A DNA stretch of 5,202 nt, taken from assembly GCA_022545745.1 (NCBI GenBank), contig JACZQL010000154.1, positions 1-5,202 on the forward strand. Direction: 5' to 3'. Source of the stretch: Deltaproteobacteria bacterium (GTDB lineage Bacteria > Desulfobacterota_B > Binatia > UBA9968). The first letter of the stretch is position 1; every line of letters starts with the position of its first letter. A program made the position numbers and the translations under genes. The notes under the pieces were generated by a model. That model was not told where the DNA came from. It saw only the letters and a program-made list of their open reading frames with translations, and made no database searches. This document shows, piece by piece, positions 1 to 5,202 of this stretch.

Positions 1-1502
1 AGGAAGATCTCTTGGACACTGAAAGCGCCCAATCCAATGACAAGGGTGAGGGGGAGAAAGATGAGCTAGAAAAAGAAGCCGAGAAGGGTATTCCAGCGGG
101 CAGCAGTGCAGTTGAGCTGTACCTTCGCGAAATTGGGTCCGTTCCCCTGCTCACCCGGGAGGGTGAAGTAGAGGTAGCGAAGCAGATCGAAGAAGGGGAG
201 ATTCAGGTTTACGAATCAGTTCTTTCATCAACCGTTGCATTGCAATACACCCTTGAACTAGGTGATAAAGTTGCGAATGATGAGCTAAACGTATGTCACA
301 TATTATTGGAGACTGCTGAGAGTGATGATTCCTCGAGCCCTGCAGCCGCTCGGGACAGCGAGCTCCTTCACCGCAGGCGCTTCCTCGGAAAAATTGCGAA
401 GCTGCGTCGGCTCAACCGAGATATTGGTGCGGCTCAGCAGGAATTGAGAAAAAGGAGACTTTCGCTCCGACGCAGGGCTAAACTTGACAATGAACTCTCT
501 AGAAAAAGGGGACGAGCGACTCAATGGCTAGTGGCCCTTGGTCTTTCGAAAATTGAGATTCAAAGGATTGCTGAGAGGTTGAAGGATTCCCATTCTCGTT
601 TGACCGAGCTGGAAAGGAAGGTCCGAGGTTGTAGAAAAACAAAAATCCGCAAAGGGATTCTCTCATCCATAGGAGCCATTGAAAACGAGATGGGGACGTC
701 AAGGGAGGAACTTGGAGTTCGAGTGAATTCCATTCTGGAGGGGGAACGGAAAGCGGACGTGGCGAAGAAATTGATGACCCAGGCCAATTTGCGCTTGGTG
801 GTTAGTATTGCAAAGAGGTATTCTAATAGTGGTCTTCAGTTCTTGGATCTCGTTCAAGAGGGGAACATTGGCCTGATGAGGGCGGTGGAAAAATTTGATT
901 ATCGGCTCGGATATCGATTTTCAACTTATGCGAATTGGTGGATTCGTCAGGCCATTAGAAGGGATATCTTCAACTCGGGGCGAACCATCCGGACTCCAGT
1001 GCATATCATTGAGGAAAGGACCAAATTGATCCGCACCTTCCGGGATCTCCTTGACAGGCTTGGACGGGAACCACTGCCCGAGGAGATTGCAAAGGAGATG
1101 GGCCTTCCTCTGAAGGAGATCCGCAGGGTCATGAAACTGGAAGCGGAACCGGTTTCTCTGGATGCACCCAGCAGTGAAAACGGGGAAGGACTGCTTTCTG
1201 ATTTCGTCGAAGATAAGCAGGTTTTAAAACCCTTGGAACGTGCCATAGAGGCGAATTTGTGCGTGAAGATTAAAATGGCCTTAGCGACCCTACCGCCAAG
1301 GCAAGAGGTGGTCCTTCGCTTGCGGTTTGGGATCGGTATGCCACATGACCACACCCTTAAGGAATTGGCCGAGAGATTTTCACTCACCCGTGAGCGAATT
1401 CGCCAGATCGAGGAGAAGGCACTTCGAAAGCTTCGTTTTCCAATCGGCTCACTCAAACGGGCGGAAAAGCTCGGGGAAGCACCTCGGACAAGAACGCTGT
1501 AA
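1..1502 (+). CDS. RNA polymerase sigma-70 family factor (RpoD-like, 5' end outside the window)
   Basis: This is a promoter-recognition subunit of RNA polymerase. The first start-like codon in the window is TTG at 12, but the frame is open to the left edge (codons read E-D-L-L before it) and no ribosome binding site precedes it, so the gene probably begins upstream. Numbering from that TTG: region 1.2 lies at about 33-63 ([18 protein letters not shown]). A long, very basic, poorly conserved insert covers about 64-245. Region 2 is at about 250-335 ([42 protein letters not shown]). Region 3 is at about 336-412, including the finger motif DFVED. Region 4 is at about 413-475, with the -35 helix [18 protein letters not shown]. 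Region 4.2 is canonical, but region 2.4 is not: the position equal to E. coli T440 is R316 and the S442 position is D318. The tail after region 4.2 is also unlike the usual RpoD end. It could be the main sigma factor of a divergent lineage, but an RpoD paralogue seems more likely. Family certain, exact role uncertain. Confidence 0.93.
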   Translation, partial: EDLLDTESAQSNDKGEGEKDELEKEAEKGIPAGSSAVELYLREIGSVPLLTREGEVEVAKQIEEGEIQVYESVLSSTVALQYTLELGDKVANDELNVCHILLETAESDDSSSPAAARDSELLHRRRFLGKIAKLRRLNRDIGAAQQELRKRRLSLRRRAKLDNELSRKRGRATQWLVALGLSKIEIQRIAERLKDSHSRLTELERKVRGCRKTKIRKGILSSIGAIENEMGTSREELGVRVNSILEGERKADVAKKLMTQANLRLVVSIAKRYSNSGLQFLDLVQEGNIGLMRAVEKFDYRLGYRFSTYANWWIRQAIRRDIFNSGRTIRTPVHIIEERTKLIRTFRDLLDRLGREPLPEEIAKEMGLPLKEIRRVMKLEAEPVSLDAPSSENGEGLLSDFVEDKQVLKPLERAIEANLCVKIKMALATLPPRQEVVLRLRFGIGMPHDHTLKELAERFSLTRERIRQIEEKALRKLRFPIGSLKRAEKLGEAPRTRTL

Positions 1503-1551
1503 ATGGAATTAGACAGGCAAGAGAGGGTTTAAGTTTTAATCTCAAATTAAC

Positions 1552-1560
1552 GGAGGAGGT
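1552..1560 (+). promoter_or_regulatory. Strong Shine-Dalgarno site of the glutaredoxin gene
   Basis: The run GGAGGAGGT ends 6 bases before the ATG at 1567 and is a near-perfect anti-16S match. It fixes the start of the glutaredoxin gene and predicts efficient translation, in clear contrast to the two downstream genes, which have only weak sites. Confidence 0.85.
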
Positions 1561-1566
1561 TTTGAC

Positions 1567-1890
1567 ATGGCAAACGACGTACTGACTAGTATCGATGAGC
1601 AGGTCAAGAAGAATAACGTGCTGGTGTTCATGAAAGGGAACCCGCAGTTTCCTCAATGTGGCTTCTCGGCACATACCATAGAGATATTGCAATCCTATGG
1701 TGTTCCGTTCGAAACGGTGGATGTGCTGGCCGATCCGGAGGTTCGAGACGGCGTCAAGCGATACTCCAAATGGCCAACCATTCCCCAGATTTATATCAAG
1801 GGAAAATTCATCGGAGGTGTTGATATCCTTCACGAAATGCACGAGCGGGGTGAACTTGCTCCCCTGCTAAAAGAGGAGAATGAGAAGTAA
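1567..1890 (+). CDS. grxD: Monothiol glutaredoxin, CGFS type (Grx4 family)
   Basis: This is a cytosolic monothiol glutaredoxin. In this family the protein binds and transfers a glutathione-ligated [2Fe-2S] cluster, often with BolA partners, and serves iron-sulfur assembly and iron sensing more than thiol reduction. At 107 residues it has the normal single-domain length. Visible motifs are K23 in FMKG, the active site CGFS at 31-34 preceded by the typical PQFPQ, the cis-proline segment WPTIPQ at 69-74, and the glutathione-contact GG at 83-84 followed by VDI. All residues expected for glutathione and cluster binding are present. The start is set by a strong Shine-Dalgarno site. It lies 64 bp after the sigma factor gene on the same strand, so co-transcription is possible. 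Its stop codon is only 6 bp before a MITE-like repeat, so its transcript must end in or run through that element. Confidence 0.96.
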   Translation: MANDVLTSIDEQVKKNNVLVFMKGNPQFPQCGFSAHTIEILQSYGVPFETVDVLADPEVRDGVKRYSKWPTIPQIYIKGKFIGGVDILHEMHERGELAPLLKEENEK

Positions 1891-1896
1891 TGTTCC

Positions 1897-2055
1897 CTAG
1901 CAGGTTATTGAAAAAAGCTGTTTGCAGGCTGGTCAAAAAGATCTCAGAGGCGAGGCGCGCGATAAATCGACGAGCGGAGGCGTACTTAGATGGTACGTTG
2001 GAGCGAGGCGATTGAGCGCAACGAAGCATATGAGTCTTTTTCAGCAGCCTGCTAG
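1897..2055 (-). repeat. MITE-like element, copy 1 (complete, 159 bp)
   Basis: This is a short non-coding element with inverted ends. The left end reads CTAGCAGGTTATTGAAAAA, and the right end, read in reverse complement, is CTAGCAGGCTGCTGAAAAA (16 of 19 identical). A TA dinucleotide sits just inside each end, compatible with a TA target duplication of the IS630/Tc1-mariner kind, although that assignment is inference. The right 99 bp recur inverted at 5104-5202 with 4 differences, which shows that this is a dispersed repeat. It carries no transposase, so it would be a non-autonomous element. A minus-strand open frame crosses it but is best explained as chance. Its strand is given so as to match copy 2 on +. 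It begins 6 bp after the glutaredoxin stop and ends 30 bp before the start of the oxygenase gene, nearly filling that gap. Confidence 0.85.
1924..1941 (-). repeat. Internal extra copy of the terminal-repeat motif
   Basis: The sequence GCAGGCTGGTCAAAAAGA inside the left part of the MITE matches the element's right-end motif (GCAGGCTGCTGAAAAAGA in reverse complement) at 16 of 18 positions, better than the outermost left end does. The left end thus has two tandem TIR-like motifs and the right end one. They may be transposase-binding sites or alternative stems of a hairpin. Confidence 0.6.
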
Positions 2056-2085
2056 ACCGCCCCAATAGGATCGTCGGTCCTTTGC

Positions 2086-3228
2086 ATGCTTACTCAAGGA
2101 CAAAATAACACCTTAACCCGAGTCAGCCCCGGTACCCCTATGGGGCACCTCATGCGCCGCTACTGGCATCCCGTGGCAGCGGTTGCAGAACTAAACAATG
2201 GTCAAGTTAAGAAGGTAAAGGTCCTAAACGAGTCGTTAGTCATTTGCCGTGACAAAAAGCGGCGGGTCCGTCTCCTGGTCGAGTCCTCGCTCCATGGAAA
2301 TGCGTCCCTGGCCCACAGCATACCGGAATTTAAAAGCCTGCGCTGGTCGTACCAAGGCTGGGTATTTAATTCCATAGGCGAGTGTGTCGAGCAACCGTTG
2401 AAGCGACTGGGAAGTCTGTTCAAGGACCGCATAAGGACAAGGGAGTATCCCGCTGCGGAACTGGGTGGGCTGATTTTCGCGTACCTTGGTCCTGAACCTG
2501 TGCCTAGGCTGCCTCGGTATAACACGCTGCTCTGGGACGATGCCGTGCGTGAGATCAACGGCACTGTGATCGCCTGTAATTGGTTGCAGGTGTTGGAAAA
2601 CCTTCTTGACCCTTACCATGTGGAGTTCCTCCACGGCCGGTTTTTTGAGCATGTCCTTCGACTCAAGGGAGGAGGACAACTCGAGGAATTTCTGGGCCGC
2701 TACGCTCCGAAACCCATTAAGAAGATCGCGTTTGATCTCTTTGAAGACGGTATCATCGAGCGACACATGATCCGAAGCGAGGAGGAAATCAGCTGGAAGG
2801 TCGGGGCTCCGACCTTTTTTCCGACCACAACACTGGTCGGGTCCGTCGAAAACAGTAAGGTGATTAACTTCGTGGTGCCATTGGATGATACGCACACATG
2901 GTTCGTGGTGTATTTGGCCGAGCGAACGGGTATCCCGACTCCATGGGAGGAGACGCCCCAATTCTTCGATGTGCCAGGAGTGGACGACGGCAGGAAGTTC
3001 GTCCTGGACACCGCAAACGGACAGGACCATATGGTTGTGGTGACTCAGGGAGATATAGCCCGGCGTGAGATCGAGCACCTTACGACGTCTGATATGGGAA
3101 TCACCCTTTACCGTCAGCTGTTGATGAATCAAATTGAGCTGATGGAAAGGGGTGGAGAGCCCATGAACGTTTACCAAGACTCGGACAGGAATCCAATTGA
3201 GTTGGATAATCTCTTAGAGATTGCCTGA
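2086..3228 (+). CDS. Rieske-type aromatic-ring/oxygenase alpha-subunit homologue with a degenerate Rieske cluster site
   Basis: This 380-residue protein matches the phthalate-4,5-dioxygenase/vanillate-demethylase branch of Rieske non-heme iron oxygenases in length and order. The typical N-terminus (LTRVSPGTPMG, LMRRYWHPV) is at 10-30, the Rieske-like domain at about 40-135 and the catalytic domain at about 150-350. Normal members bind [2Fe-2S] with CxH-x(15-17)-CxxH and pass electrons to a mononuclear iron that activates O2. Here the first pair is S68-L-H70 and the second is W87-S-Y-Q90, so three of four ligands are missing at correct spacing (x16). The catalytic site looks intact: bridging D175, iron ligands H178 and H183 in LDPYHVEFLH, and probable third ligand D314 in GQDHM. 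There is no frameshift. The ATG is the first start after an in-frame stop formed by the last TAG of the MITE, and it fits the family N-terminus. The Shine-Dalgarno is weak (AGGA, distant). The substrate is unknown. Family call secure; activity uncertain. Confidence 0.9.
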   Translation: MLTQGQNNTLTRVSPGTPMGHLMRRYWHPVAAVAELNNGQVKKVKVLNESLVICRDKKRRVRLLVESSLHGNASLAHSIPEFKSLRWSYQGWVFNSIGECVEQPLKRLGSLFKDRIRTREYPAAELGGLIFAYLGPEPVPRLPRYNTLLWDDAVREINGTVIACNWLQVLENLLDPYHVEFLHGRFFEHVLRLKGGGQLEEFLGRYAPKPIKKIAFDLFEDGIIERHMIRSEEEISWKVGAPTFFPTTTLVGSVENSKVINFVVPLDDTHTWFVVYLAERTGIPTPWEETPQFFDVPGVDDGRKFVLDTANGQDHMVVVTQGDIARREIEHLTTSDMGITLYRQLLMNQIELMERGGEPMNVYQDSDRNPIELDNLLEIA

Positions 3229-3245
3229 GACGCGTTCGAGTATCC

Positions 3246-4793
3246 ATGAAAAACCGTGAACTCGATGGTGCATGGGATTATCATAATCGGACAAAGCATT
3301 CTTTTTACAGTATTCGCACCAACCCACATTTCATGGACTGGGACAATCAGCCGCTTCCTTTCAAAATCTATTCCACATTAGATCCCGTTCCCATACCGCA
3401 AGACCTTTCTTCATCCGGGATGCCGGCTCTGACCGCAATCTCGAGCACAGGCCTCAAGCAAGACGGTCAGCCCATTATTAATAAACAGATTCTAGCGGAG
3501 ATCTTTCATTTTTCCGCCGGGGTTACCAAACGCAAGACCAATCCAGGAGGGGAAATCCTCTTCCGTGCTGCCGCCTGTACCGGCGCGCTTTATCACATTG
3601 ATCTTTACCTTATCTGCGGTGAGCTATCCGATTTGGCAGCGGGGGTCTATCATTTCGGTCCCCACGACTTTACCTTGAGAAAACTCCGCTCAGGGGATTA
3701 CCGGTCTGTTGTCATAGATGCCAGTGGTCAAGAGCCCGCCGTGGCCAGTGCCCCGGCGACGTTAGTCTGTGCCTCGACCTACTGGCGCAACTCGTGGAAA
3801 TACCAGGCTCGAGCCTACCGGCATTGCTATTGGGACAACGGTACGATCCTGGCCAACCTGTTAGCAGCCACGGCGGCCCGCAGAGTTAAATCCCGTGTGA
3901 TTATCGGTTTCGTCGACAAGGCCATCAACGAACTTCTGGGTCTCGACCCCGAGCGTGAGGGTGCACTGACCCTTGTCCCCCTTGGGGACACTGCACCCAC
4001 GGCACCTGCGCCATCACCCGAGATGGAACCGCTTCATTTGGAGACGATGCCCCTTTCCAAGAAAGAGGTTGACTATCCAGCCATCCGAGCGATGCACACT
4101 GCTTCGTCTTTGGATAGCCAGGAAGAGGTCATCGCTTGGCGCAAGCAGTCTGCGGCTGGTGGCCAAGCTGGAACGACGAGGAAACCCAAGGGGCGCTTCG
4201 TACCGCTTCAACCACTCCCCGATCAGGATATGCCGGGAGATACCATTGAGCAAGTCATCATGCGCCGTGGCTCCACCCGGCAGTTTTCTCAGGAAAGCAT
4301 TAGCTTTGCCCAACTGTCCACCATGCTCAAGCAGGCCACGGGTGGCATCCCGGGGGATTTCTCGGATGGGGGCACTCTCAACGAGCTATACCTTATTGTC
4401 AATGCGGTGGATGATTTATCCCCCGGTGCCTACGTCTTTCACCGAGACACCTCGGGCCTTGAGCTGATCAAAGAGGGCAATTTCAGGCGTGATGCGGGCC
4501 ACCTGGGATTGGGCCAAGAGATTCCTGCCGATGCCAGCGTCGATGTCTTTTCCCTGGCCGATCTCAGGGTGATTTTGGAACGGTTCGGGAATCGCGGTTA
4601 TCGTGCCGCTCAGCTAGAGGCCAGCATCACCGGTGGAAAACTCTATCTTTCCGCTTATGCCCAACGCCTCGGGGCGTCCGGTCTCACCTTCTTCGATGAC
4701 GACGTGACGGAGTTCTTTTCCCCCCACGCTGCTGGCAAGAGCGTAATGTTCTTGGTAGCATTGGGGAAGATAGTGAGGCGCACGCGGAAGTAA
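3246..4793 (+). CDS. SagB/ThcOx-type FMN dehydrogenase homologue with two nitroreductase-fold domains
   Basis: This 515-residue protein has two nitroreductase-like domains in tandem. Domain 1 (about 10-250) has the N-terminal YHNRTKHS, then FRAAACTGALYHIDLYLIC at 106-124, GVYHF at 133-137, and a helix near 190-235 ending in NELLGLD. A Pro-rich linker (TAPTAPAPSPEMEP) and a polar stretch cover about 249-325. Domain 2 (about 330-510) starts with MRRGSTRQFS, the usual FMN-phosphate arginine motif, followed by LNELYLIV, PGAYVFH and GNRGYRAAQLEA. SagB-type enzymes use FMN to oxidise azolines to azoles in modified peptides. The doubled form is often annotated only as a nitroreductase-family protein, and its substrate cannot be read here because no YcaO cyclodehydratase is in the window. 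It starts 17 bp after the oxygenase stop on the same strand, so the two are probably one operon. The ATG is supported by family-like N-terminal residues but has only a weak Shine-Dalgarno (CGAG, 5 bases before it). Confidence 0.88.
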   Translation: MKNRELDGAWDYHNRTKHSFYSIRTNPHFMDWDNQPLPFKIYSTLDPVPIPQDLSSSGMPALTAISSTGLKQDGQPIINKQILAEIFHFSAGVTKRKTNPGGEILFRAAACTGALYHIDLYLICGELSDLAAGVYHFGPHDFTLRKLRSGDYRSVVIDASGQEPAVASAPATLVCASTYWRNSWKYQARAYRHCYWDNGTILANLLAATAARRVKSRVIIGFVDKAINELLGLDPEREGALTLVPLGDTAPTAPAPSPEMEPLHLETMPLSKKEVDYPAIRAMHTASSLDSQEEVIAWRKQSAAGGQAGTTRKPKGRFVPLQPLPDQDMPGDTIEQVIMRRGSTRQFSQESISFAQLSTMLKQATGGIPGDFSDGGTLNELYLIVNAVDDLSPGAYVFHRDTSGLELIKEGNFRRDAGHLGLGQEIPADASVDVFSLADLRVILERFGNRGYRAAQLEASITGGKLYLSAYAQRLGASGLTFFDDDVTEFFSPHAAGKSVMFLVALGKIVRRTRK

Positions 4794-5103
4794 GGATCAG
4801 CATCATCCCTCGGTTCTGAACCCCGATCCGACAAAAATGAGTGAGCAATGTGGGATCTTGGGCCAGCCATTTCAACGGTCGCCGACATTTTGGTCACTGG
4901 CCCGTAGTTGCACTACCTGTGAGTTACCAATGTATGGCACAATCAGCTCTGGAGCCCTATATGATGCTTGCTAACGATACTTTTTTGGAAGGATCAATGT
5001 TCGGATCGGGGTGAACAGCCAGCCCCTTTGGCATCAACTCTCTCGTTATTACCGACTCTGATTCTGCCGCCGTCAGCCTTGCTGCTTTTCTATGTGAGTG
5101 CGT
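4794..5103. other. Intergenic stretch without a convincing gene
   Basis: These 310 bases lie between the SagB-like gene and the second MITE copy. Frames on both strands are broken except for one 45-codon ORF, listed separately. A small perfect inverted repeat, GGTTC-T-GAACC at 4812-4822, nests inside a GGATC/GATCC pair (4794-4798, 4825-4829), but no T-tract follows, so it is not a good intrinsic terminator. A T-run at 4980-4986 has no GC-rich stem before it. I see no tRNA-like or riboswitch-like structure. The low coding density fits decayed DNA or an accessory boundary. Confidence 0.6.
4837..4974 (+). CDS. Speculative 45-residue ORF rich in Cys, Ser, Thr and Gly
   Basis: An ATG-started frame runs 45 codons to TAA, beginning 43 bp after the SagB-like gene. 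The product has four Cys (5, 25, 28, 45), with a central SCTTCELPMYGT segment and a C-terminal Cys. Such composition is seen in precursor peptides of azole-modified RiPPs, whose clusters use SagB-type dehydrogenases, which is why it is listed. Against it: there is no visible Shine-Dalgarno (the preceding bases are CGATCCGACAAAA), there is no clear leader region, and a 46-codon open frame is common by chance. No known family is recognised. It is most likely not a gene. Confidence 0.15.
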   Translation: MSEQCGILGQPFQRSPTFWSLARSCTTCELPMYGTISSGALYDAC

Positions 5104-5202
5104 CTAGCAGGCTGCTGAAAAAGACTCATATGCTTCGTTGCGCTCAATCGCCTCGCTCCAACGTACCGCCTAAGTACGCCTCCGCTCGTCGATTTTTTGC
5201 GC
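5104..5202 (+). repeat. MITE-like element, copy 2 (inverted relative to copy 1, cut by window edge)
   Basis: This stretch starts with CTAGCAGGCTGCTGAAAAA and is the reverse complement of 2055 down to 1957 with only 4 mismatches in 99 bases and no gaps. The differences fall in two small clusters (5168-5170 and 5196-5198). Its other end lies beyond the window, so about 60 bp more are expected to the right. It bounds the oxygenase/SagB gene pair on the right, as copy 1 does on the left, in opposite orientation. Confidence 0.88.

Noticed and set aside
12..14. TTG as the real start of the sigma factor
   Set aside because: The frame is open to the window edge, there is no Shine-Dalgarno site before it, and RpoD-type proteins normally have further N-terminal sequence, so a start upstream of the window is more likely.
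947..1456. Minus-strand open frame of 169 codons inside the sigma factor gene
   Set aside because: It is antisense to the most conserved sigma-70 regions, and its low-complexity Ser/Arg-rich product resembles no family.
1998..2034. Outward promoter in the MITE using TTGGAG or TTGAGC with TATGAG
   Set aside because: The spacers would be about 25 or 11 bp, outside the range that sigma-70 promoters accept.
1957..2055. CRISPR repeat or attachment site
   Set aside because: There are only two inverted copies 3 kb apart, with no spacer array, integrase or tRNA. The inverted ends with TA dinucleotides fit a small transposon-like element better.
1808..2065. Minus-strand open frame of 85 codons over the end of grxD and MITE copy 1
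   Set aside because: It crosses an established gene and a non-coding repeat. The same frame is open on the + strand in copy 2 only because the DNA is repeated, and the differences between copies include two amino-acid changes among three altered codons, with no sign of protein-level constraint.
2236..3177. Long minus-strand open frame (313 codons) inside the oxygenase gene
   Set aside because: It is antisense to a gene with clear family motifs, has no recognisable domain and no ribosome binding site, and is best explained as a codon-bias shadow.
4794..4829. Intrinsic terminator after the SagB-like gene
   Set aside because: The stems are only 4-5 bp with a long interrupted loop, and the following bases are A-rich rather than a T-tract on the + strand.
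4950..4980. Promoter with -10 GATACT
   Set aside because: The -10-like hexamer lacks a recognisable -35 at 16-18 bp (the nearest, TGGAGC, is 19 bp away), and no convincing gene follows.

Overview
The window looks like chromosomal DNA from a Gram-negative-type bacterium of moderate GC. It carries a group-1/2 sigma-70 factor, a CGFS monothiol glutaredoxin, a Rieske-oxygenase-family protein and a doubled SagB/nitroreductase protein, all on the + strand. The short 'CTAGCAGG..TGAAAAA' inverted-terminal-repeat elements resemble dispersed repeats I associate with Nitrospira-like, NC10-like and deltaproteobacterial genomes. That impression is from memory, and the phylum is not settled by the sequence.

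Layout: (i) 1-1502, a sigma-70 factor that is open at the left edge, so its true start is probably outside the window. (ii) 1567-1890, grxD-like glutaredoxin with a strong ribosome binding site. (iii) 1897-2055, a 159-bp non-coding element with inverted ends (MITE-like), which fills almost the whole gap before the next gene. (iv) 2086-3228, a full-length Rieske-type oxygenase alpha-subunit homologue, followed 17 bp later by (v) 3246-4793, a two-domain SagB/ThcOx-type FMN dehydrogenase homologue. These two probably form an operon. (vi) 4794-5103, about 310 bp with no convincing gene, holding only a speculative 45-codon Cys/Ser/Thr-containing ORF. (vii) 5104-5202, a second copy of the MITE in the opposite orientation, cut by the window edge and differing from the first at 4 of 99 positions.

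The most interesting point is the oxygenase. Three of the four residues that should hold its [2Fe-2S] Rieske cluster are replaced (CxH is now SxH, and CxxH is now WxxQ). The residues expected to hold the mononuclear catalytic iron (D175, H178, H183, D314) are all present, and the gene is intact. It therefore looks like a cluster-less member of the Rieske oxygenase family, next to a predicted flavoenzyme that might act with it. The pair sits between two inverted copies of the same short element, so the two genes form a discrete, possibly mobile or invertible, cassette beside housekeeping genes. The sigma factor also departs from the housekeeping consensus at -10 recognition positions, which suggests a paralogue with its own promoter preference.
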